Part shown: piece by piece, positions 1 through 11,900 of the stretch | Numbering within the stretch: position 1 is the first letter of the stretch | Layout of the letters: each line of letters opens with the position of its first letter | Assembly: GCF_000003815.2 (NCBI RefSeq) | Contig: NC_049980.1 | Coordinates: 14,426,405-14,490,404, forward strand | Length of the DNA stretch: 64,000 nucleotides | Direction: 5' to 3' | DNA from: Branchiostoma floridae | Taxonomy: Eukaryota; Chordata; Leptocardii; Amphioxiformes; Branchiostomatidae | Program-made: the position numbers and the translations under genes | Notes under the pieces: generated by a model | Seen by the model: the letters and a program-made list of their open reading frames with translations, nothing else | What the model was told of the DNA's origin: nothing | Databases searched by the model: none

Positions 1-2790
1 TTGTCGTCAATAGGCAAAATCACAGCTTACGTGTGCCATCATAAGCACTTCAATAGGCTTCCATCTCTATTTTGACACAATATATATGATATGAGACAAG
101 GATGCACGAAAACATATGCCTATAAATATAACTACAGATCTACCACACTGATCAATAAATATATCATTCGTGGCTTTACATCTTCGAATTGATTTCAAGT
201 TTAAGAATGGATTTAAGGTCTGATTTCTACCGCCCCATTCCCCTCCAGAATTTTGTCCGAGTTGATCAGGAATTTTGATATATGTTTCCGTTACTAACTG
301 GTGGAAATATGAAAACATAGAAAGTTGGAATAACCACTCCAACCGAATTCTCTGTAGAATGTCGAAAAATTGCTTTCCAATAAAAAAAGAGCAAAGTCGT
401 GAAAATAGATGAAAAAGATGAAATGAATTAAGATGAAATACGATCACACAATACATCAATAGCAATAAATTACATAAGATTAGATTAAACAAAGCAAAAC
501 GAAGTAACACAAAAGACCAGAACTAAATAAAATGAAATAAAGGTATAAGCTGAAACAAATATGAAAAAAATAACAAGTGATACGGCGTGTTCCAATCACC
601 CTCATAGAAGAAAATTGATACATCTACAATATTTGAGTTTCCAGTTTCCGTGTGTTCCCCGGTGTGACCCGTATGCATAATAACGTTAATAAAACTAATT
701 AAAGGATATCAAATTGTCTTGAAACCCATTTGGCAATCAGTTAGGTGAACATGAACAAAAAAAGCAAACATTATGATCTCATATCAGCTAACGATATAGA
801 CATGGAGAATGGATATTCCAGTATAGCTGACTGTTTCCGGAAGTCTTTTGTTAACCATGGCCAAACTTGCGCGATATTGCAATGGGCTTACAACAAGCCA
901 TTTTTCTGTACCGGAAACGGAAGGAAGGACGCGACGGAAGTTGGTCTTGTTCCTTGCACGTATGGCTTCATTCTGTTTGAAGTATCATCCTGAGTTTAAC
1001 ATGAGGCGTCATTTAGACAGAGCAGCCAAATCTGAATTTGTAATGTCGCCACCTCTTCAATTCAATCAGTCGTGAATGCACTTCCGGTCCTTGTCGACTT
1101 CCGGCGGAAGTGGCATGAACCTGGATAACATGGAATAAAGATGAGCACCATATTTGGGTGTAGGGAGAATATCTAAATGGTTCTGCCAGGGACGGTACAG
1201 GAATGACTGTAGATGTGAATGTCATCTGACAACAGAAAAAAATGTGTCAAAACGGACAGAATTTACAAAATGATTACCAGTGTTCGTGCGCGTCTTGTTC
1301 AATGGTCCCCAGTGAATAGTCTGATAATCATTACAACACGTTAATCAAAGATACAGCTGAATGAAGTGTCACTACAAAGGAACATAAGTCTGGCAAAACC
1401 ATTCCCTAGTACGTTTTTGTTTACATTTTAAGATGTATGTCAGTTCACACCGGGCATTATATGGTACAGAAACCTTTGACCTCAGCATGGAATCCTGAAA
1501 AGGGCTAATTTCAAAGAGGATTGGATGCAAATAGGTCAAAGAATAGCTGGTCGTGTCGGACAAAAAGCACATGTGCCTTACGTATATAACGTTACAAATG
1601 GTCAAAACACATGCCCTCTCATAGAGTGTTAGAAAAGTCTAAGCAGGCAGAAACAACGGATTTGCCCCTGCTAAGGAGGGATAGGGATGGAAATTACATT
1701 TCATTTGATTCATCAAAACTATTAACCAACATATAGCTCATACATTTATTTCATCTCAACGATAAAATGTCTACCATTTTTCACTTTTTTGAATATCGCG
1801 TGTTGTGCACTGCTTTACCAATCGCCCTGTCCTTGGTGCTGAATTCGGCTCAGTTTTAGTGTTAAGTTAGGTAAGGTGTGAAGCTACAAAATACATTCAA
1901 TATCAAAATCTTCCGGACTTCCAGAACCTAGATCACCTTCAATGTGAATTTTGGTGATTAAAGTTGCCCAAACAAGGGTATGTACCTGTACATCTCATAA
2001 AATGTCTTCAGTACAACACAACACAATAAAAGCCCACTACTACTACATATGGCTAAAAATACTATATCGTTCAACTTTCTGAGCACAAGCACACACGTAT
2101 AAAAAAAATAGCAAGCAACCAGGAGGGTGACAGTCCTAAGATTTGACTTTTAACGATGACGGTAAGGGCACACCAGGATATCAACAGGACTGTTACCAGA
2201 ACTGCAGTACTATGTGAGGGCGCTGTACAATACGATATCTCATCAGCTCTAACGTTATTTACCTAACGTTGTCTACGTCGATTAATTTATTCCAAATCTG
2301 ACTGTTGAATATGTTATTTGATGCTGCATTAGACAAAATGTCAACAAACCAGCATGGTAGGTTTGGGGAACAAAATGACAGTGTATCTATGTTCTGTAAA
2401 GTCCAGATGGAGACCTGCCTTCTACAGCTTGCTCTTTCTCGGTCGGACCGTACGTTGAGTGGGCACTTTCGATAGCCAAGATTTGAGAAAAAATGTTCCC
2501 GAAGAGCAGCAGGTCACTCGTTTTTGGTATTTTAGCATTGTGTCATATTGCAGAAAAATAAAGTTTTTTGTTTTTTCTATAACAATAATGACGATGGTCA
2601 TATATAAACAATATGGTCGTACCTAAAACGTAACAGTCAAGTGCTCTATTAGATTTTTTTGACTTTGTGCTCCTGTTTATAACTATACATAAAAAGAATA
2701 CACCAAGAAGATCAGGTTTATCACAATTGCCAATGATTGATATCAATTAAAAAATACAACTTTGACACATCAACAATGGCAGTACACGGC
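1..2790. other. Region downstream of CSMD with no supported gene
   Basis: AT-rich sequence with only short open frames. The frame at 745-993 has no signal peptide, no domain I recognise and no good splice context. Confidence 0.5.
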
Positions 2791-2799
2791 AATGCTTTC

Positions 2800-3816
2800 T
2801 ACATGCTGGCCAATTTATTGTGACAGTTTTTGAGATGTACTACAAGTATGTGTCCTTGCTATATTTTACAATATGTCTGTTGCTAAGTAAATCACATGTA
2901 AGAATGCTAAGAAAAACGAGAATGCTGTGAAACAGAGGGTACAAAGAAAAATTTGGCCATCAAACAAGCTTCTATAACTCTTGTTAAGTGACAACTGACA
3001 ACATAACATGTGCATTTCTAAAGAAGAAAATATCCGATTCTTGGCTTTCCATGCATGCAAGATGGCTGTGTACTAGTATTATACTTAGCAGGTCAACACA
3101 ATAAAGCTACATGAAACAAAGTTTAAACAGTACAGTGGCAAGAATTTTGCCTTGCATTGATTTTTTTCCATTATGGACAAAACTCTCTTATGATGTACAG
3201 CATTTGCAATCACTTTATACTTGTTCATCACCTTGAGTAAAAAGCTTGCTAAGCACACACTGAATTGTTCTTGTAAGAAATCACTCCTTTGATAGAATAA
3301 CAATCAATTAATAGTTATTTTTAGATATGCACTTGTCTACAAATAACAAAAGGCAAAATATCATCTATTAGTAAATTATGTTAGAAGAGATATTCTGTAT
3401 TCATCGTAGGCCATAATAATTCCTGTGCATTTTACATGAGCACATACAATTTAAAGCTTGATATCTTAAGATTTACACTTTTTTATACAGTATTACTTAA
3501 TCTCAGTAAGAATAGCAGCATATTCATTGTCATAAATGTGTACATTACCCCATTAAAGATTCAACCTGTCCTTTCCTATTCTATAAAATGGTGTCTATTC
3601 CCACAACCCTACATCTCACTTTACTCACTTAACTTTGTTGAACAATCACACCTGTTTCTTTGAAACATGAAACATTAAATATACCCCTCCCACCAAATGT
3701 AATTAAAGACTGTATACATTATTAGAATGATAAAGTTGTATAGACAGGCTATAGGGATGAAAATGAAAACAAAGTGAAACATCTGTCATTGAAACAGTTT
3801 TACAATGGATATATCT
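2800..3816 (-). other. Probable CSMD 3' UTR
   Basis: The region after the stop has no further coding pattern. An AATAAA on the minus strand (2814-2819) about 1 kb past the stop is the first clear polyadenylation signal I find, so the transcript may end near 2795. Not proven. Confidence 0.35.
2814..2819 (-). terminator. Candidate CSMD polyadenylation signal AATAAA
   Basis: TTTATT on the plus strand reads AATAAA on the gene strand. Hexamers of this kind occur by chance in AT-rich DNA, so the evidence is position only. Confidence 0.3.
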
Positions 3817-5927
3817 CTAGCTGTTATCTGTCACAGGGTGACTAATGCCGATCTCTTCATTCTTGATCAGTCCTTTCCTGCCACATTCACTGACACCTGG
3901 AAAGAACAGTGTTCACAATGTTAGAATTATTGGTCCTCCTTATTACATGCTTAAAGCTTGCAACATAAGAATAACTAGAGTTCCACAACCCCATACCTTT
4001 GCCAAATGATGCCAACTTTTACAAAAGGCTTGTACAAAAACGGTCCTCATTTGCATGTGTTACATCAGTTGATGATTTTGTCTACCAAATTCAAATAACA
4101 CAAGTTTGTTAAAAAACACATTCCTATATATCTATCAGGGCCTTGATTCACATACTTCATATTTGATGATGTTTACCTTCAACTTACTTCCAAATGCGAC
4201 TGACATAAAATTACCATCATTTACCATCATCAAATTATTATAATACCATTTTTTTCATTGATTACACAAAATATGTCCTTGTTTGCATAAATGATACATC
4301 AACCGACGTTCCATTCTTTCTAATTTACACAAGTCACTTTTTTGAACGCCCTATCATGAACAGCTGTGGCCCACTGCTGACCAACAACTGTCCCTGTTGA
4401 CCCCAAAGTTCCAGTCCTTAGTCACAACAGCTGGTGTCCTAGTATATACATCAGGGCTCTAGCCAGCTCGACATTTTTTTCCGTCAGCCAATTCCCATTG
4501 TCGCGAAAACACTATTTCAGGAGTTAGAGAGACTGAACTGAGACCTTGAAAAACGGGTTTTAATGAGATTATCGTATGTGAAAGGGCACCGACACACATT
4601 ATCAACAATCATAACAATAGCAAAACAAACAGTGTGTGGCTTTTACAGCCGTGGATGGCGTCCCAAGCAGCCTGTAGCTTCCACCAAGGAGCTTTTATCA
4701 GATTTTTGTCCGTCAAAGTTGACAGATTGGTTTTAAAATTTTTCCGTCACACGCAGCAAATTTCCGTCAACTGACGTAAAAACGGACGCTGGCTAGAGCC
4801 CTGATATACATGTAGGTCAAAATATATTTTCCTCATTGACTATGATTTGCATAAAAGGAACCTCATTATTTTAGTCATCACCTACAAATTTAAGGTACCT
4901 TCCTGCTAAACACCATGAAAATCAACCAACCCCTGCTTGAGCAATTCTCCTCCAAAGTTTAAAAAAAAATGGCCCACTGCAATTGTAAACAAGCTACAGG
5001 GGACTCCAAGCGTACATTGACCCCTCTTCCATTGACCCCATGACCTGTCATGTCTGATAAAAGACTAGTTTTGTCACCTCTGAACCACTGTCACTTTACT
5101 GACAATGTATTCCAATGACAGAAACACATGGTTGGAACATAGACATCCAAACACAGAGGATTGGAAGATAGACATCCAAACACACCTCCATACATGGAGG
5201 CAACCAGCAAGACTGGAAGTATTAGCATTGTGGGTACAGCTGTACAGCTGTAAAGAGATACCAATATATCCACAAAGATACAAAGAAGTTAGAACTCCCC
5301 ACAATCTGAGACATGCCAGAGAAGTATTGGTCATGCAGGAGAAAAAACAGGAACGTTAAGGAACATGAACGTCTATGCTGTAACTCACTGTGGACAGGAT
5401 AGCTCTGCACACCATGTTCATCCACAAATGCTTCCACTGTGACAGGAGTTACAATGTCTAGTACAACCTTTAGACAATGGAACAATAATTATTACATGTA
5501 CCCTTGGATGATTATCATAATCCAAAATGTCAAACCCATGATGATTGTATTAATGCTAGGGATAAAATGTGGATGGTCTAAGTAAGAGATTGACATCAAG
5601 ACAGGTTAAAGTTAATGCCTGTACTTCAATACATGAAGCACACAATGCCATTGGGACTGCTTGAAATTCAACAATGGAGAACAAAACTAACAAATAATAT
5701 GCCATATTTTTGTACCATTTCCTATCCTTTATAAAAGTTCTGCACTGAGCAGACACAACATAGACTGTATCATCAAAGTAGAAATGCTACTACTAGAGAT
5801 TTAGCTCTTCATTCAAAAATCACAACTTACCCCTTCAGCAGTGTTGTAACATGGATTTTCAAATGAAGCATCTTCTCCCTCACCATCACCATAACGGCTA
5901 AAGAAGCTGAACCTCTGGCCGGTACGC
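3817..5927 (-). CDS. CSMD: CSMD cytoplasmic tail (exons 5831-5927, 5389-5467, 3817-3896)
   Basis: The tail is about 86 residues. The first exon carries [12 protein letters not shown], with an NPxY-type internalisation or PTB-binding motif in the place of FENPMYD of vertebrate CSMDs. The second exon ([19 protein letters not shown]) requires the acceptor TCTAAAG|GTTG at 5468; the CTAG ten bases on would give a stop. The last exon reads [16 protein letters not shown] and ends TDNS then TAG. The extreme C-terminus does not look like a class I PDZ ligand. Confidence 0.85.
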
Positions 5928-8900
5928 CTGAGCAAATATAGAATGAAGAGTGAAATGAAGATTTGTTCATTCATCTTTAGGTCCAAGGAACTTAATGAGG
6001 TTCCCCTGAGTGGATGAGTGGCACTAATTAGCAACAGAACAGGACAGCCACATCACTGGATATAAGTTTCATTCATAAGGTATATAAATCCAGTTTTTGA
6101 ACTCATAGGTTCAACAGCAACTCATACACAGTGATCATCTTTCATAGCACAATCAATATATCTGAGCAGCTGTTACCCAAACAACACATAGACAAGGCCC
6201 TTTGTGTGCATGTACATTGTATCACGAAGAATACTCACTTGAGGTGCCAGGCATAAACTCCCAGGGCAAGTACAGCCAGACAGAGGATAGGCACCAACAC
6301 AGCAGCAGCAATGGAACCTCCACTCAGACCCTTACCCCCTGTCTGGGGCTTTGGGTTGGGGATCTGTGAATCTGGCATGGGAAAGCATCAAATCATTGAA
6401 TTAAACAATTAAAGTAAAATGAAAGCTCATCTGCGATGGAAAAGATTCTAATTCTGATCTCTGACTTCCATTCAGGTCATGTGTCACTTCAACTTGAGAA
6501 GGAACAGAGGACTGATCAAAAGCTTGCCTTACCTTGTGATTATACGAGACATGCTAAATATATAATATGCTATGAATGCTATTAGAACACACTATAATCT
6601 TTCGATTTCAGGAATTTTTAGCACTTTTCTCGCTTACTTCATAAGTGAATAAAATGGACACGATGTAACTTTTTCTACCTATGACTCCATTGCCATACAC
6701 AATGTTCTTCTGCACAGACAGAAGGCCTGTTTAATAGATATAGAAATTCTGACTCAATCATGCGCATGTTTACATATCGCAGCATTGTCAAATATTTCAG
6801 CAGTTGCAAACAAGGAAAGATGACAAACTTGTAATTTGGAGGTCAAAGCTTCCGAAGTCTGGTGCCAGAATATCACCACTGTACATTAAGCCTCCTGTAA
6901 TGTAGTACAACTGGAGAAACAAATAAATGAAACATTTAAGAACATTTTCACAAGGTTCAAATACTGTTACACAAAGTTTGCATGAATAGTCATAAACAAT
7001 GCATAAACTATTAACTAATCACCACACTTGCGACATGGTAAACTCAACACATTGATTTATCCATTATACTTGTACAAAGTCTACTTCACTTGCATCCACT
7101 TGTTTGTTTGTATGTATAGTAGTAGTCTTGTTGAAGACCTTACAAAAGCCACTGTGTAAAAGTAAAGACGTATTGAATTGTAACTTACATATCCATCAAA
7201 TGATATGGAAACTCCCATGAAGTTATCAGCCAGTGTATTGACTGTGCCAACAGTGAGGGTCAGAGCACTCTCTCCTGGCTTGTACGTTCCTGGAAATAAC
7301 AACAGATGCTGAAAACAAAGTCCTGTGGTCCATAATGCAGTAAAAATGGCACAAACAGTATAAACTCCCGTATCTTTGAAAAGTGCTGTGGGGCACAATA
7401 GATTTCAAGGTCACCTGCAAGAGTGAAGGAGGACGAGCCATCATCAAAGTCTCCGACAACGCCAAATGAGTTCTGCAGCACAGCAGTGATGGTGAGTGTA
7501 CAGGGGACCTTACTGCCCTTGTACTCATAAGAACCAGTCCAGATCTGCCCCTCTATGAAGGCTTGTACTGGCACAGTGGGCTTGGGTTGTGGTGTGGAAG
7601 GGTAGAGGACAGTAGGTGGCTTCTCACTAGGTTTAGTTCCCACTGTAAAATTGAACAGCATATAATTTTGTATCTTAACATCAAACCCATTAAGGATGTG
7701 TCTACCTTGGCATTGAATTCTTTTTTATGTGAACACTAATGGGGGAAACAACGGTTAGACACTGAACATACTGTACCTTCACAGACAATAGGTTTGCCAC
7801 TCCACTGTCCGTTGTCCTGACACACCCTGAGTGTGTCCCCGCTGGTCGGTGTGTATCCAGGCTGGCAGGTGAAGATGGTGGTGTAGCCCTGACCTGGCAG
7901 GTCTTGGACAACAACGATGAGGGCATGGACTGGAGCCTCCAGCTCTGCACAGTTAGATGCTGTGTGGTAAAAAGGAGGAGCAGTACTTAAGATTTATCCC
8001 ATTCATTGTACATGACATGTTTTAAAAACACTGTTGAATAGGGCCATGTATGTTTTGTGGTGTATACAATTTACTGCTACTTCAGAGACACATTCGCACC
8101 ACTGTCAACTCATAGGAAAGTCAAGAAAAACTGCAGGCTAGACTTCCGTCTTTTCAAATAAGCAGATTTTTGTAAGGTACAACTTGCTTAAAGAATATAT
8201 ATATAGCAATATACTGCTACTACTACCATAATCCAAATGTAAGTACTATTTGGCTCCCAAAAGCTACAGTTACTCACGGACACAGGTTGGTGGCTGGCCA
8301 TTCCAGCTCAGCGTGACCGGGTCACAGACCAGACTGGTCGGGCCCAGGATGTGGTAGCCGTCCTGGCACTGGAAGCGGACAACAGTTCCGGGGAGGAAAT
8401 TGGTAGCGTTCCGGGTGCCATGGTCTGGTGTACCGGGGTCTCTACAAGACTGCTGAGTAGGAACTGTGGAAATGTGTGAAATGGCAGGATGTTTATTTCT
8501 CAAAGCAAAATTGAAAGGTACAAAAAATAGTTCCTGCAGAATTGTGACCTATTTGAGATAATCATGCATTCTAATAACAAACAAAGTGCTTTAAACTTAG
8601 GGTTTCTGAGAACATGCACTGACCTTGGCAGACAGGTAAAGAAGAAGGAGTCCATCTTCCGTCAGCCATGCACTGCTGCTGATTGGTTCCGATCAGGATG
8701 TACCCTTCATCACAGGTGAAGGTCACTCTGCTTCCAAAGGTGAAGCGGCTCCCTTGTCGCTGGCCGTTAGCAGGGACACCAGGGTCACCACAGGAGACAG
8801 CTGAAATTCAAACCTGTGTTGTAAACCTCACATAAATAAAGCCTTGCAGGGGATTTTGTCAAAAATCAAGAATAGTATGTTCCAACAACTTTACTTCTGA

Positions 8901-11900
8901 ACAAGATATAAAACCCAAAAGTTCTACTGTAGTTGCCAGACTGCTTGGGATCCAAAATCTAATCATTTGAGTCCTCATCAAGACCTACCCTGAAATATGA
9001 ACTTCAAGATAATTTATCTTAGCCATCTTTAGTTATGGTATTCAAAGACAAACATACAAACACTACCAACAATATATAACCTTAGGGTAAATAAAACAAA
9101 AGGCCTATCTTCTACAACATAATTAACTGTAATCATCATAATGATTATTCTAAAGGAGAGGATGGGGGTGTACATTTTGTATATGTTTGTTACTTACCAA
9201 CACATTGTGTTGTCCCCAGCAGGTTGCTTCCCCATTGGCCATTTGCTCTACATGTCAGGGCAACTGGACCAATCAGCCTGTATCCCGTGGAACAGTTGTA
9301 TGAGACACTGCTGCCAAAAGTGTAGCTGTTGCCTTCCACAGTGCTGTATGGGACACGTGGTGGAGCCCCACAGTTTACAACTGGAACAACAATCAACATT
9401 ATCATACATGTGAGTGTTAGTTAGGAGTGGATACCATTCTGCGTACCGGTACAAAACTGTTTTTTTCTTGGTGGACCGGTACAAAAAAAATCAGTGGGAC
9501 AGATTTTGGAACGATTAGACAGTGAACAGATTATTTTGGCACGTTAACATGTTATCACATTAACATGTTTGGCAGCTTGACAGTCAAAAAAACAAAGAAC
9601 AGTGAAGTAGAGTTTATGGTAAATTCTACCAAGTTTCTACAGTCAAACTTAGCATTGTATACATGTCAGGATTTTAAAAAGCAAGTGGGATTGGATACTC
9701 TGCCAAACAGATTCACTTGTAGCAGAATGGACCATTATTTTGAGTATTGCCCATTTACAACTTTCTCAGACAATTAGGTCCAGGTTCAGGTCTGGACCTG
9801 GACCTGATCCTCTGGACCAGGACAGGACCGACCCACCCCTAGTGTTAGAGTATATTAGTATAAGTATGGGATGAGAATGGGCTTTTACCATTATTGGGGA
9901 ATTTACAATATCTAGATTGTCATGACAACAGGAAATAATCTTGCTGCCAATGACCCACCCTGACATGCAGGTAGGCTGTTGCTCCACTGTCCATTTGCCT
10001 GACAGGTGCGGTTGGCCTGACCAATCAGGTTGTGTCCTGTGTTGCAGGTGTAGGTGACAAAGTGGCCGTACGTGTAGTCACTCCCAGTAACCACACCACT
10101 GGCAGGCACACCAGGATCTCCACAGTTTACAACTACAAAGGAACAATAGATAAAGAACAGGCTTCATTTAGTATTATTTGATTCAGGGTAACAAGAAAGA
10201 AAGCTTTATACTCACTAGATAATTTGATTATCAGCCCAAGTCAATTTATGAACTTGACTATCCAAAAGGCTTCATTTTCATAGATTTTCCATGTGTGCAC
10301 TACAGTACTGACCATTGCACACAGGCGAGCCATCTGGCTTCCACTCTCCTCTTGCTGTGCAGTACTTGGATGGGGTGCCACTCAACATGTACCCTGGGTT
10401 ACAGCTGAACAGGACGGTACTGCTGTAGGTGAACCCTGTGGTGTTGTAGTTCCCATTGGATGGACGACCTGGGTCACCACAGTTCTGGACTGTGAGGAAA
10501 TAACATATAGATGGACTGTTGATGTAAACCCTCAATACATGTACTACAAATGTCATTAATTATTCAAAATGCATTGTGCTCTCTGAGTTTAAGAGATTAT
10601 TGAACAGCACTGTTAATTTTATTCGAAAAGAAGTTAAAGAAGATTGGATCTTGTCTGTTCTAAACTTCAACCATATGCAATGCCTGCTTGAAAATTCTAT
10701 TTCTTGAGAATTAGTCTTTTAATTATCTGCACTCTCACTCATGACAGCAAGGAGACCTGAGTGGGCTTGGAATGGAACTTTTAATGTTCAGATTTCAGAA
10801 AGGTTTTTAGCTTGTTTAGACATGTCTAAAGTCGCCGAAACTTACATAAAAAAGAACTCTGCGATCTACGTCTCTCATCAGACACTTAACATTTGAGACA
10901 GAATGAGTCACGTGAGCCAGAGGGCAGAGGTCATGGCTCGTGCGCACTAAATTATCTGATTTACGCATTTAGCCTAAATCAACACACTTACTGATACAGT
11001 CAGGTCTGTTGCCGCTCCAAGCTCCGCCTGACTGGCATGTTAGAGACTGGCTGCCCTGAAGGTTGTATCCTGTGTCACAGCTGAAGGTGATCTGGTCATT
11101 CGGGTTGTATGTGCTTTTCTTCGGTAGGAAACTTCCATGGGGTGGGTCACCAATGTCACCACAACTTGTTGTAGTGCCTAGTGCCAATGTAAAGTACTGA
11201 TCTTTATTTTATGTTATATACCAGTGCTCAAAACATCCATTGCACACTTGCAAATGCAATCGCATTTTGCTTGTCGCAACTTAATCTTAAATGTATTACG
11301 AAGTAGCGCAGTGCGCAACCTGAAAGTTTGTAGTTGGAACACCACTTTTCCCCCCACCTACATGCATACGCTTTTAGTATTTATTTCTTGATAAGATAAC
11401 ACATAATACTTAGTACTTGTTACATGTAAGTGGAAGAAAAGGTAAAGAAAAAGCAGATGATTTGAAGAAAGTAATAAGTTGGAAGTAGGGCAACCTAAAA
11501 TGTTGATGGCGCAACCTGGTTTTTGACTCAGATTGCCGCCTGGACAACCAAAAAAGTATTTTGAGCATGCACTGTATACTAGGTAGGTGATACAAAACCT
11601 TAGGTTACATCAAAATAAAGGTATTGGTATGATTAAGATTAAAAAGCAAATAAATGCACAACAAATGGAATTGCAATGACCTGCATTTTATCAAAGTCTA
11701 TATCTTCCATATCATAAATTCATGCATTTAAAAGACTAACTTAATGATATAGAAAGCCCTACCTGTACCTTCTAAGAACACATGGTAGCATGGTGACATA
11801 AATATGAGTAAGGAGTGCATACTACATGTGGAAATGTTTGAAACCTAGTTTCTACCCTCTAAAATAACATCAAAATGAGAGATGTTTTATTGTGATTAGT

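Noticed and set aside
745..1075. Two overlapping plus-strand frames
   Set aside because: No domain, no splice context, composition like surrounding DNA.
3863..3896. Earlier stop for CSMD (joining 5831 directly to 3896)
   Set aside because: Gives only VSVNVAGKD before a stop; including 5389-5467 gives a longer coherent tail with consistent phase, though skipping cannot be excluded as an isoform.
5389..5457. Use of the acceptor CTAG at 5458-5459 for the second tail exon
   Set aside because: It would give a stop after two codons; the acceptor ten bases upstream keeps the frame and leads into the last exon in phase.
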